This document shows positions 11,805-23,028 of a stretch of 64,000 nt of DNA, piece by piece. Numbering within the stretch: the stretch's first letter is position 1; the number at the start of each line of letters is the position of its first letter. The stretch is from Perilla frutescens (Eukaryota > Streptophyta > Magnoliopsida > Lamiales > Lamiaceae). The position numbers and the translations under genes are program-made. The stretch lies in NCBI GenBank assembly GCA_026008535.1, contig BRKX01000002.1, positions 1,138,501 through 1,202,500 of the forward strand, in the 5' to 3' direction. The notes beneath the pieces were generated by a model that did not search any database, was not told where the DNA came from, and saw only the letters and a program-made list of their open reading frames with translations.

Positions 11805-13051
11805 GAGTAATCAGTTTTCCTCGTGACAGAACGAAATCTTTCAACATGCCAAAAATTGATGATCGTGGAACGTGGGACTATATATTTTAGAGGGAAAGCT
11901 GCAAGATAGAGAAAGCAGAGTTTTTGATATTGAGTGAGTGGATGGTAGCTTGATAAGAGTACCTCTGAGATTTGATGAGAGGCTTTCTCCAAAACTGAAT
12001 GTGGTTTCTCTGCAACTCTCTTCCAACATTCTGGATTTTTGTGGGCTTGGGAGAGGAGTATGGGGGCGACGGCAATGATTAGAAGAGGAAGTCCTTCACA
12101 ATGCTTTGCAATCTTCTTTCCATGTTTGAGAAGTTGAGGTGGACATTCTTCTTCACCAAACACATTCCTCCTTAGAAGTTCCCAACTTTCTTCTTCATCC
12201 AGAAATCGCATTTTCAAATTTAAAAAACCAAGATTATTTACCCTACTCGTCACCAAGATCTGAGTTTCCCCACCTAAAAAAGATATGTCTGTTAAGAAAT
12301 CCATACGGTTCCACACATCATCCAACACAATGAGAGATTTTTCAAGGGTCAAAATTCTGCAGAAACGTTTTCTAAAACTCCCTTTCATAATCATTTTCTG
12401 GGCTTGAATATTAAGCTGAGCGATAATAGCATCCAAAACTTCCTCTGGCCGAAACACTGGTCCCACCCTAACAAAGGCCACGCATTGGAAGTGTGCCTTG
12501 ACGGAGGGATCTTGAACCAGTTTTTTAGCAAGCCTAGTTTACCAATACCCGCCATTCCACTTATCCAGATAACAATTTCATCCTCTGAGACTGTTTCAGA
12601 AGCAATAAGTTTGTCTCTGATCCAATGAAACTGATCAAATAATCCAACCATATGACACTCGTCAGTTGGTGATGAAACCTCTTCTTCTGCTTTCGGCATA
12701 AATAATTCCTTAACATGTTCTTCAATTGTCTCCGACACTTTCTGCTCCCATAATTCCTCAAAGTTTTCTTTAATCTTCCTCACTGTCTGGGCAAAGGAAT
12801 CCGCATCGAGGTTGAGGGAGAAAGTGGGGTGGGCGATTTGAGATTGCAAAAGAAGAATGTGGGTTGAAAGAGGGAATTCAATGGAATCTTCTAATCTGCG
12901 TGCTTCCTCTATTATTACTTCCTCCTCCAAAGCTCCCACCCCTTCGCTGCAGCGTTGGAGTGTGGTTGCTAGCGAAGTGGCCAAGGGAAATACAAGGAGA
13001 GTGTAAAAGGCCGTCAATCGCACCCAAAAGAGAAATCACAGCGTAAGCCAT
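11805..13051 (-). pseudogene. R1-like NLR pseudogene B, fused to the receptor kinase
   Basis: N-terminal half of an R1-type NLR. The start MAYAVISLL lies at 13051, one alanine codon shorter than the paralogues. A deletion near 12980 removes about 14 codons and shifts the frame. The coiled-coil part (12960-12660) follows. The P-loop GMAGIGK near 12550 breaks at a missing T in a T run (about 12540) that is four T long in copies A, C and D. NB-ARC then continues in another frame (12481-11820) with LDDVWN, LVTSR, GLPL and FLYLAAFPLK. Homology ends at about 11805, where LRR kinase sequence starts in a different frame. All later NLR sequence is missing. Confidence 0.85.
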
Positions 13052-13664
13052 CTCCGGCACCCCAAAGACTGCGACGGTGAGAGGAGAAACAAAGTGAGGA
13101 GGGTTGAATAATTCTGGATTTCTGGTAGGTGGGGAGGGCAAATGCAAATGTAAATGTAAATTTAAATTTAAAATGAAATAATGTATATTGTATGAGACTA
13201 GAAGAGTTGAATAATTTTGGTAGGTGAGTTCAATAATTTTGGTGGGTGAACAATACTTTAAAATCAACTTCAGTATATTTTAATAATTACATTCATAATC
13301 CCTTATATTTTTTTAACTCTTTTCTTTGACTTACCGAATCAACTCGATATGCAAGTTCATGAATCGATAGGTAATTTATATTACTAAAACCTAATATGAA
13401 TATTATAAATTTTAGAATTATTTGTATATTATCACCTTCTTATTCAAAAAAGGCAGGTCACAGTCAAACTCACCATTTAAATTCAAGGGAAAAAACTCTA
13501 AAAGTGCAACAAACACGAAGATAAAGAACATGGTATATTTATCCTATGATAATTGGCATTCATCTCCTCCAAAATCTAAAGACAATGCAGGGGCAGGGAA
13601 ATATTGTGGAAATTAATGAACAATCGGATGGTAGAGGCGTCCATTAGACCATATGCAGTGCAGT
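13052..13664. other. Conserved NLR 5' flank
   Basis: Presumed promoter region of the minus-strand NLR units. The block with GAGAGGAGAAAC, the TAGGTGGGGAGGG stretch and a TTTTGGTAGGTGAGTTCAATAA motif recurs upstream of E (51240-51640) and in orphan copies at about 17040-17395 and 18945-19480. No coding sequence is seen. The short frames here are shadows. Confidence 0.6.
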
Positions 13665-13673
13665 GCCAGATGG

Positions 13674-16015
13674 GGAGGAAATTGCACTTTGGTCCCACAG
13701 GACATCTCATAATTTGAAAATGATCCCAATATTTTCACTTTTGACCTCAAATGAATTTTTAATTGCGAAGATGATCCCACCATCAGTTTTTCTGTTAAAT
13801 TGAGATGTATTTTTGGTCCCACAGGACACTGCACTTTTGATCTCAAATGAGTTATTGATGTGGAGGGAGAAATTCGACCAAGAAGGGGGGCAAAATTCAA
13901 CCCCTTTGGAGGGAAAAACTACCGCAAAACTTACTTAAATATACCTACTTATCTAAGAATTAATTTCATTTGTGGTCCCACGGGGCACAGCCGAATCCAT
14001 AAATGGTCCCAAAATTTTCTAAAATGGTCCTTCTAAGAATTTTGACATCAAATGTAGTCTCATTCGATCAAATTCTCAAATTTAGTCCCATTTTTTTAAC
14101 GGCGTCGTCAAATGTAGACGAGGGCCCTCCACGTGTGTTGCACGTGAGAGTAAAGTTCATTTTTGGTCCCATTGGACACACCCGAATCCGCAAATGGTCC
14201 CAATACTTTTGAAAATGGTCCTGGGTCATAAAAATTTAATTACTTAATTTTGATCAAAATAATAATTTATCCTTAATTTTACTCAATTGACTAATACATA
14301 GCTAAATTGACAATATTAAAAGAAATAGGTAAAATTCAAAAAATAAAATAAAAATACAAGGCTTTGTTTTCTTTTATACTATTGGGCCTATTGTTTATTT
14401 TCATGTATAGATAATTACAAAACTAAAAGACAACTTTTACTAGATATTTTTTCTTGATTTTATTTTGTTAATAAATAGATAAAATAAATAATAATTAATA
14501 AATATTAATTATTAATTACAAACATTAACTATTGGTGTTGTTAGTCAAAATAGTTTATAATTATTGTTAATTAGTTGACAATAAAAAATTTTTAATAGCA
14601 TAATTAATGTTTTGTTGATCTTGCATTCTTGCCTAAATATTGTTACAAAAATTTACAAAATTTTGATCAAAGAAATAATTTGGTCATAATTTTACCCAAT
14701 TAACTAATATATGGTTAAATTGACAATTTTAAAAGAAATGGATAATATTTGAAAAATAAAATACAAGTACAAAGCTTTGTTTTATTTTGTTTTATGTTTT
14801 TTTATTCTATCCAGCCTATTATTTATTTTTATGTATGATAATTACAAAACTAAAATACAATTTTTACTAGACAAAATATTTAAGAGAAGGAAAATGATCA
14901 AAATTTGAATATCCTTGATAAAAATATTTTTAATTTGATCATCGAATAGGATAAATATGAAGATAATTAAAATTAAAAACCCATTAGAGGTAAACCAAAC
15001 TTATGGATCGATTAATACCATTAAGGCATTAACTATAAAATAAAATTATAAAAATAATTTTAAAATAAACATAAATATATGGGATGAAGATTATGACTTA
15101 TCCTTCAGATATTTTTCTTGATTTCATTTTATGCGTTGTTTATCTAAACCAATATAATTTATCATATAGAAATTGGATAATGTAATTTATTAAACTTTAG
15201 TTATCGACCCTTTTTGCATTTTAATTTATGATTAAAAAAATTAAGAATTATATATTTAATTCTTTAATTTGGTCAGGTGTCATCTATATATATATATATA
15301 TCATAATAAATTTTACAATAATTTTTTCCAGAAACATATATAATTTACAGATAAAAAATGCAACATTATAAGCACAAAACCCAAAATTTATGAGTGGATA
15401 TTTAAATAATATTATGAAAAAAAAATTAAAAAAAATATTTATTTTAAAATGCCACAGGAATACTGAAAATTTTAAAAAATTGTGAACCATGACGGCAAAA
15501 AAAATCATGTGCCTTTTACCTACACATTCACATAACTAGTGATTATGTGTGGTTACATGTTTTTTTTAGCAAAATATCATAAAAAAATAAATGACACAGA
15601 CATACAAAATTTAAAATAAATTTGAGATTCATTTCACCAAAATGCAAATGTGATTAAAAGATTTTAACCGCACATATTAAATGTCAAAAGGTAAAGAAAA
15701 GTGTCAAGTATGTTCACTCGCACATTTTGTAGTTGACAAATCCAAAAAATTGTTAGTTTTAACGTGTGAGACCAAAAATGAGAGTAAGATTAATAGTAAA
15801 CGTGACGGAAGGACCAATTTTGATGACCCAGGACCATTTTCAAAAGTATTGGGACCATTTTTGGATTCAACTGTGCCCAGTGGGACCACAAATGAAATTA
15901 TTTCACTTATCTAGCTTCAAACAATTCTTATCTAATTTCCGAACGTGAGAGTGAGAGTACTGAAACCATTTCCAAATGATGAGATGTCCTGTGTGACTAA
16001 AAGTGTAATTTCCTC
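13674..16015. mobile_element. Non-autonomous Mutator-like element, 2.3 kb
   Basis: Inverted ends of about 65 bp share GAGGAAATT.CACTTT, CACAGGACATCTCAT and a run resembling AAATGGTCCCAATA. A 9-bp duplication with one mismatch, GCCAGATGG at 13665-13673 and GCCAAATGG at 16016-16024, flanks it. The interior has several degenerate copies of a GGTCCCA..GGACA motif but no transposase. The ends resemble those of the element inside NLR E (48635-50265), so they are probably one superfamily. The frame at 15681-15914 is not convincing. Confidence 0.65.
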
Positions 16016-17398
16016 GCCAAATGGATTTACCAAGGAGTAGGCCACGGAGTGGAATTGTGAATTTTTCAAAAGACCCCTCGAATTCAAAGCATTAGTGGGA
16101 GAAGAATTCAAAGGTTTAAATATCCCTTTGCTTCCTCTTGAAGCATGTATTCTTTCTTCATTTGTTCCAAGATAGAATCATTTGTGCTATAATGAACAGA
16201 ATACAACGTCAAATATTTTATATACGAGGAAAACCTACTTCAACAAAAAAATAATTGTGATAATTAGCATATCCAATAATATCCGATAGTGGCATTGTGA
16301 AATATTTATTTATATAATATAATATCTCAATATATAATTTTGTATTTAATTTTATGTCCTAGATTCTATTAAGTATATTTTAATTTTGAAAATAAATCAA
16401 ATCTATTAATATCTAAGTTTTTTCAAATGCTAGTTAAGTTATATGGTAAAAAAAAAAAAATTGTTAGAGACTAAGACATGATAATCTTTATTCGAAAGTC
16501 ATTGATATGATTATTTATATATTTAAAATACTTGACTTCAAGAAAATTGTTAATCGAATGTGGATATAAAATATATTTGTTTAGCTAACTATTTTAATAA
16601 AAATAATTAGCCCTGAGGCAATCAACTCGTTTGCCTCATAATAGAAATGACATAATGTTATTTTATACACACACACACACACACACATATTCTTGATTTA
16701 TATATATCTTAGTTAAATTACTTGTAATAAAATTCAAATTAATATATTCATTATGGATAATATTTTTTTCTCCAATGTATATACTTGAAATTATCCTCTA
16801 TGATTTTACATTAAAATTTAAAAAATTATTTAAATTGATGAGTAATCGTGAAGTTTATTATGATAAAACACGTAATTTTTTAGAAATAACATTTTTATGA
16901 TTTGGAGAGCATGACATAATTTTTGCAACTTAATTACTTTGATAATATTAATTAATTTATCTTTAACGAAAATAGATGAGCGCAAAAATAACATTTCATT
17001 ATATATACTATCTTTGATAGAAATATCTTTAATGAAAATGATGACGGCGAGAGGAGAAGCAAAGTGAAGAGAGGTGGCGGTGGTGGGAGGGTATGTTGAA
17101 TAATGTTGGTAGGTGGGGAGGGGAAATGCAAATGGAAAAGTAAATTTATGGTATGAGACTAGAAGAGCTCAATAATTTTGGTTGGTGAGTTCATTAATTT
17201 TGGTAGGTGATTTGTACAAATAGAGCAATACTTTAAAATCAACTTGAGCATATATATTTTAATAATTACATTCATAATTACTTACATTTTTTAACATTTA
17301 CAGACCAACCGAATCAACTGGCGGGCTACACCAAATTCAACTCGATACTCAAGTTCATGAATCGATAGGTAATTTATTCAAAAAAAGCAGGTCACAGT

Positions 17399-17525
17399 CC
17401 CCTTGGGGATGGCCTAGTGGTGGAGTGGTGATATCTTGAGGCCAAAGGTCTCAAGTTCGAATCCCACCAACACCACTAGGTGTGAGCTTGTCACACCTGA
17501 CTTGCCAAGTGTGGTTTACCTCCCT
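17399..17525 (+). repeat. tRNA-derived SINE, truncated copy
   Basis: It has box A TGGCCTAGTGG and box B AGTTCGAATCC, close to the RNA polymerase III consensus. It matches the first two thirds of the full copy at 23029-23223 and lacks the poly(A) tail. It was inserted after CAGGTCACAGTC, which runs on uninterrupted in sister flanks at 13455 and 19365. The right side is replaced by NLR 3' sequence. Confidence 0.75.
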
Positions 17526-17564
17526 TTTGAACGAGGTTGGAAATCATCATCGTGACTTCAACTT
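17526..17564 (-). pseudogene. Fragment of NLR 3' UTR exon
   Basis: About 39 bases match the sequence just 3' of the stop in NLR C (near 20203-20242). Homology starts at the predicted splice donor of that UTR exon. The fragment lies between a SINE and the right arm of a Mutator-like element, with no NLR body attached. Confidence 0.65.
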
Positions 17565-18204
17565 CAAAAGGTAAAGAAAAGTGTCAAGTATGTTCACTCG
17601 CACATTTTGTAGTTGACAAATCCAAAAAATTGTTAGTTTTAACGTGTGAGGTCAAAAATGAGAGTAAAATTAACGGTAAACGTGACGGAAGGACCAATTT
17701 TGATGACCCAGGAACATTTTTGAAAGTATTGGGACCATTTGCGGATTCGACTGTGCCCTGTGGGACCACAAATGAAATTATTTCACTTATCTAACTTCAA
17801 ACAATTCTTATCTAATTTTCGAATGTGAGAGTAAGAGTACTGGGACCATTTTCAAATAATGAGATGTTCTGTGGGATTAAAAGTGTAATTTCCGCACCAG
17901 ATGGATTTACCAAGGAGTGAAATTGTGAATTTTTCAAAAGACCCCTCGAATTCAAAGCATCAATGGGAGAAGAAGTCAAAGGCTTAAATATCTCTTTGCT
18001 TCCTCTTGAAGCATGTATTCTTTCTTCATTTGTTCCAAGACAAAATCATTTGTGTTATAATGAACAGAATACAACGTCAAATATTTTATATACGAGGAAA
18101 ACCTACTTCAACAAAAAAATAATTGTTATAATTAGCATATCCAATAATATCCGATAGATGATATAGGCATTGTGAAATGTTTATTTATATAATATAATAT
18201 CTCA

Positions 18205-18236
<32 letters not shown>

Positions 18237-19385
18237 GTATTTAATTTCATGTCCTAGATTCTATTAAGTATACTTAAATTTTGAAAATAAATCAAATCTA
18301 TTAAAATCTAAGTTTTTTTCAAATGCTAGATAAGTTATATGGTGAAATAAAATAATTTGTTAGAGACTAAGACATGATAAACTTTATTCGGAAGTCATAG
18401 ATATGATCATTTATACATTTAAAATACTTGACTTCAAGAAAATTGTTAATCGAATGTGGATAATACATATATTTATTTAGCTAACTATTTTAATAAAAAT
18501 AATTAGCCCTGAGGCAATCAACTCGTTTGCCTCATAATAGAAATGACATAATGTTATTTTACACACACACACACACATATTCTTGATTTATATATATCTT
18601 AGTTAAATTACTTGTAATAAAATTCAAATTAATATATTCATTATGGATAATATTTTTTTCTCCAATGTATATATTTAAAATTATCCTCTATGATTTTACA
18701 TTAAAATTTAAAAAATTCTTTAGATTGATGAGTAATCGTGAAGTTTATTCTGATAAAACACGTAATTTTTTAGAAATAACATTTTTATGATTTGGAGAGC
18801 ATGACATAATTTTTACAACTTAATTACTTTGATAATATTAATTAATTTATCTTTAATGAAAATAGATGAGGGGCCAAAATAACATTTCATTATATATACT
18901 ATCTTTATCTTTGATACAAATATCTATAATGAAAATAGATGACGGCGAGAGGAGAAGCAAAGTGAGGAGAGGTGGCGGTGGTGGGAGGGGAGTTGAGTAA
19001 TGTTGGTAGGTGGGGAGGGGAAATGCAAATGTAAATTTAAATAATGGAGATAGTGTATATGGTATGAGACTAGAAGAGCTCAATAATTTTGGTAGGTGAG
19101 TTCAATAATTTTGGTAGGTGATTTGTACAAATAGAACAATACTTTAAAATCAACTTGAGCATATTTTAATAATTACATTCATAATCCCTTATATTTTTTT
19201 TAACATTTTTTCTTTGATCAACAAATCAACTGGCGGGCTACACCAAATTCAACTCGATACTCAAGTTCATGAATCGAAAGGTAATTTACATTACTAAAAT
19301 CTAATATGAATATTATAAATTTTAGAATTATTATATATTATCACCTTCTTATTCAAAAAAGGCAGGCCACAGTCACACTCACCAT

Positions 19386-19997
19386 TTAAATTCTAAAAGA
19401 GCAACAAATTAAACACGAACAGAAAGAACACGGTATTTATCCTACGATAACTGGCATTCATCATCTCCTCCAAGATCTAAAGACAATGCAGGGGCAGGGA
19501 AATATTGCAAAAATTAATGAACAAAAGCGTGATTATGAAAATCTCGGATATCAGAGGCGTCGTTCAGACCATATGCATGGTCTTAATGAATTCAAAGCAT
19601 CAGTAGGAGAAGAATTCAAAGGCTTAAAGACCCCTTTGCTTCCTCTTGAAGCATGTATTCTTTCTTCATTTGTTCCAAGACAGAATCATTTGTGCTGTAA
19701 TGAACAGAATACAACGTCAAATATTTTATATACGAGGAATAATTACATTTCATTTCCAAAAAGATAGAAGCAACTGATCTTTAGGAATTAGGAACATACA
19801 ATCTACATTTCTAACAGCGACACTGAAAATTGCTTACTGTATCCTTAGACTAAATCATGATGCAAACATAAGTTATAGTAACAAGTTTCTCAAATGACTA
19901 CCCTGAGTGAGTGCTTATATGAACATCCCAGAAAGCTTGAGCATGTAGAAGTTGCAATTATAAGTATATAAAGAATTTTTTTTACGTCTGAGTATTT
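19386..19997. other. Duplicated NLR flank and spacer
   Basis: This continues the NLR flank: the ATCTAAAGACAATGCAGGGG stretch matches 13578 onwards. The segment at 19589-19740 matches 16081 and 17942. In this copy the Mutator-like element of 13674-16015 is absent. The frame at 19486-19767 is a by-product of the repeat. Confidence 0.55.
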
Positions 19998-20110
19998 AAT
20001 AGAGTTACACCGTAAACATCTAAAATCCGACAATAAAATTTGAACCTGGGATTTTACTCACTCGATTGCTCCATTTAGCCTTGAACGCCCCAACACCATG
20101 CTAGAGAAAC
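19998..20110 (-). repeat. Decayed tRNA-derived SINE, 3' of NLR C
   Basis: Same unit as at 5821-5930, with box A-like (minus) sequence near 20081-20071 and box B-like sequence about 25-30 bases downstream on the minus strand. It lies beyond the predicted 3' UTR donor of NLR C and so is probably within a 3' UTR intron. Confidence 0.55.
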
Positions 20111-20247
20111 ATTAGATCGAAGAATATTAGCCATGATTTTTGTCTTGAAAATTAATGAATGAGATTTCACATGAAAGGTAGAAAAAGAATATAAAGACTA
20201 ACCTTTTGAACGAGGTTGGAAATCATCATCGTGACTTCAACTTCTCC

Positions 20248-22830
20248 TCATTTCCATGAATAACTAGCAGCAACAATTTCCGTGAACCAATGCACTCCAG
20301 GATGTTTTTGCTTTGCGCAAGTCTCAGCTAAGGGGTTGCAGTCAACCAGTTTAATAGCTCTAACACTTTCAAAGAGAGGGATCTCACGTAACTTATAGCA
20401 ATTTTTGAAGTTTAGGTACTCAAGATTAATGAAGCTTTGATCTTCGGCTGTCCACTCCACAAGATCTGTGTCTTCAATAGTAAGGCTAAAAAACCCTGAG
20501 GATTTAATTCCTTTTGCATCCCACTTTTCTCCTCGAAAGGCATAGTGCTGCAGTTTCAGCTCTTTAAGAAATCGTAATTCACAAATCTCTCTCATGTGTT
20601 CCCAGGGATATCCAAAGCCGCTCAAAGTCAACTTAAAAAGAACTGAGGGAAATGCAAGAGGCGGAGGTGGACGCAAGAGTGTAGGGTTGATGATCAGACT
20701 ATGAAATGATTCTAGTGAATCCAGGCAGGAAATATGATCAAAGCAACTCATGGTTTCAGTAGCATTCGGCGCAACCTCAATTTTAATTCTTAATTTCCTT
20801 AAGCGAGGCAAGCTTTCAAGAACTGCTTTGGTACAACTCTCAACTCCAACATCTAAAAGTTTTGTAAGATTGAGTAAAACCGCGTCTGGATGCGGAGGAT
20901 CAGGTAGGTTTCTTCCCATGATTTCAAGATGCTCCAAGTTCCGCAAATCCCATACCTCTACAGGCACATACGACTCAACTCCAACTCGTTTGATGCCCGA
21001 GTGTTGATGGACAATAAGGAACTCAAGGTTCCACAATTTGGATATGGAAGCCGGGAGGTCCGCATTACAAGTTAGGGCCAGGTACCTTAAAAGAATTAGT
21101 TTTAGTACCTCAACTGGGAATTCGTAGAAACGGATTGTAACAACATTAAGTACCCTCAACACCTTCCATTGCGTACATATTGGCACTTGATACTGATGAT
21201 ATGGCCCCGTACATAACAGAGAACGTACAGTTGAAATGGATGAAATTTTTCCATGCACTTCTCGGATGGCGAATAAGACGTTCTCATAGATGGCAAGACG
21301 ACGATGGCTTTTCACACATTCGTCCAAAGCATCTGCACGACCATTTATGGTATAGAGAAATTTGTTATTCTCTGCTACCCTTTTACTCACATACCAATAT
21401 GCACAATGGAGACTGCAATCTTTGGATATACGTCTAAATAAGTTTTCCTCGTGACACATGAAAAGATTGTTTCGAAGTAACTTTTCATATGTAAATGAGT
21501 AACCAAGCAACATTTTATATGTATTTCGGTAATCAGTTGGCAAGGTACAATGAATTAATCTTTCAACATACCAAAAGTTGATGATCGTGGAACGTCGGAC
21601 TATACATTTTAGAGGGAAAGCTGCAAGATAGAGAAAGCGGAGTTTTTGATATTCAGTGAGTCGATGGTAGCTTGATAAGAGTACCTCTGAGATTTGATGA
21701 GAGGCTTTCTCCAAAACTGAATGTGGTTTCTCTGCAACTCTGTTCCAACATTCTGGATTTTTGTGGGCTTCGGAGAGGAGTATGGGGGCGACGGCATTGA
21801 TTAGAAGAGGAAGTCCTTCACAATGCTTTGCAATCTTCTTCCCAGGTCTGACAAGTTGAGGTGGACATTCTTCTTCACCAAACACATTCCTCCTTAGAAG
21901 TTCCCAACTTTCTTCTTCATCCATAAATCGCATTTTCAAATTTAAAAAACCAAGATTATTTACCCTACTCGTCACCAAGATCTGAGTTTCCTTACCTAAC
22001 ACCAATTCGTTAAATACGAAATACATATCGTCCCACACATCATCCAACACAACGAGAGATTTTCTAAGGCTCAAAATTCTGCTGAGACGTTGTACAAAAC
22101 TCCCTTCCATAATCATTTCCTGGTCGTGAAGATTAAGCTGAGCAGTGATAGCATCCAAAACTTCCTCATGCCAAAACACTGGGCCCACACTAACAAAGGC
22201 CACGCATTCGAAGTGTGCCTTGACGGAGGGATCTTGAACCAGTTTTCTTGCAAGCGTAGTTTTACCAATACCCGCCATACCACTTATCCAGATTACAGTT
22301 CCATAAAATGAGACTCTTTTAGAAGCAATAAGTTTGTCTCTGATCCAGAGAAACTGATCAAATAATCCAACCATATCACACTCGTCAGTTGCTGATGAAA
22401 CCTCTTCTTCTGCTTTCGACACAAATAATTCCTTAACATGTTCTTCAATCGTCTCCGACACTTTCTGCTCCCATAATTCCTCAATGTTTTCTTTCATCTT
22501 CCTCGCTGTCTGGGCAAAGCATTCAGCATCTCGTCTTAACTGATCGAGGTTGAGGGAGAAAGTGAGGTGGGCGATTTGAGATTGCAAAAGAAGAATGTGC
22601 GTTGAAAGAGGGAATTCAATGGAATCTTCTAATCTGCGTGCTTCCTCTATTATTACTCGCTCCTCCAAAGCTCCCACCCCTTCGCTAAAGCGTTCGAGTG
22701 TGGTTGCTAGCGAAGTGGCGTGAGCGTATAAATATAGAACGCTTACAGAAGTGGAGGAACCAAGGGAAATACGAGAGTGAAAAAGGCCGTCAATCGCACC
22801 CAAAAGAGAAATCACAGCAGCGTAAGCCAT
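20248..22830 (-). CDS. Intact CC-NB-LRR resistance protein (R1-like), copy C
   Basis: Single-exon frame, the only complete NLR in the window. The paralogues support the start MAYAAV at 22830. An upstream ATG at 22845 would add five residues. Numbered from 22845, residues 1-150 are an Rx-type coiled-coil domain. The P-loop GMAGIGKTT is at 189-197, kinase-2 LDDVWDD at 267-273, RNBS-B LVTSR at 290-294, GLPL at 344-347 and an RNBS-D-like FLYLAAFPLKC at 404-414. LRRs run from about 540 to 860. The expected MHD motif reads LHC (479-481). The family acts as cytoplasmic pathogen sensors in which ATP/ADP exchange in NB-ARC is the switch. A GT donor at about 20202 follows the stop, suggesting a 3' UTR intron. 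About 865 residues is usual for the family. Confidence 0.92.
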   Translation of the reverse strand: MAYAAVISLLGAIDGLFHSRISLGSSTSVSVLYLYAHATSLATTLERFSEGVGALEERVIIEEARRLEDSIEFPLSTHILLLQSQIAHLTFSLNLDQLRRDAECFAQTARKMKENIEELWEQKVSETIEEHVKELFVSKAEEEVSSATDECDMVGLFDQFLWIRDKLIASKRVSFYGTVIWISGMAGIGKTTLARKLVQDPSVKAHFECVAFVSVGPVFWHEEVLDAITAQLNLHDQEMIMEGSFVQRLSRILSLRKSLVVLDDVWDDMYFVFNELVLGKETQILVTSRVNNLGFLNLKMRFMDEEESWELLRRNVFGEEECPPQLVRPGKKIAKHCEGLPLLINAVAPILLSEAHKNPECWNRVAEKPHSVLEKASHQISEVLLSSYHRLTEYQKLRFLYLAAFPLKCIVRRSTIINFWYVERLIHCTLPTDYRNTYKMLLGYSFTYEKLLRNNLFMCHEENLFRRISKDCSLHCAYWYVSKRVAENNKFLYTINGRADALDECVKSHRRLAIYENVLFAIREVHGKISSISTVRSLLCTGPYHQYQVPICTQWKVLRVLNVVTIRFYEFPVEVLKLILLRYLALTCNADLPASISKLWNLEFLIVHQHSGIKRVGVESYVPVEVWDLRNLEHLEIMGRNLPDPPHPDAVLLNLTKLLDVGVESCTKAVLESLPRLRKLRIKIEVAPNATETMSCFDHISCLDSLESFHSLIINPTLLRPPPPLAFPSVLFKLTLSGFGYPWEHMREICELRFLKELKLQHYAFRGEKWDAKGIKSSGFFSLTIEDTDLVEWTAEDQSFINLEYLNFKNCYKLREIPLFESVRAIKLVDCNPLAETCAKQKHPGVHWFTEIVAASYSWK

Positions 22831-23015
22831 CTCCGGCACTGGCAAAAGACTGCGACAGCGAGAGGAGGAGCAAAGTGAGGAGATGTGGTGGGAGGGTATG
22901 TGGGTTCAATAATTTTGGTAGTTTGGGAGGGAGATGTGGCGGTGGTGGGAGGGTACGTGGGTTCAATAATTTTGGCAAATTCGACCATATCCATTGCACT
23001 CCCTGCCTGTGATTG
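22831..23015. other. NLR C 5' flank
   Basis: Upstream region of the minus-strand NLR C. It carries the GAGGAGCAAAGTGAGGAGATGTGG motif family seen before other NLR copies, and two tandem runs of a GGGAGG..GTGGGTTCAATAATTTTGG-type repeat (about 22888-22925 and 22940-22980). It probably includes the promoter. No TATA box could be assigned with confidence. Confidence 0.5.
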
Positions 23016-23028
23016 AGAATGCAGCACG

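Larger units (their letters stand above)
15682..19385. repeat. Tandem duplication of ~1.9 kb
   Basis: The sequence from 15682 to about 17390 recurs from 17566 to about 19270, offset by roughly 1.9 kb. Matches include the AAAGTGTCAAGTATGTTCACT start, the GCCCTGAGGCAATCAACTCG block (16612 and 18508) and an AC microsatellite (16666 and 18560). Each copy ends with an NLR 5' flank (about 17040 and 18945). A third partial copy of the middle segment lies at 19589-19740. The unit contains the right arm of the Mutator-like element. Confidence 0.8.

Noticed and set aside
11774..12481. A continuous NLR-kinase fusion protein
   Set aside because: The NLR frame passes the junction in a different phase from the kinase and stops 30 bases later. 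No single reading frame joins them.
17407..17475. A tRNA gene
   Set aside because: Box A and box B are present, but there is no cloverleaf with an acceptor stem. The full copy at 23029 has a non-tRNA body, poly(A) and target-site duplication, so it is a SINE.
17537..17794. An 85-codon frame starting MEIIIVTSTSKGKEK, with a near copy at 15681-15914, as a conserved small protein
   Set aside because: Both lie in the duplicated right arm of a Mutator-like element. Similarity comes from the DNA duplication, and there is no known domain.
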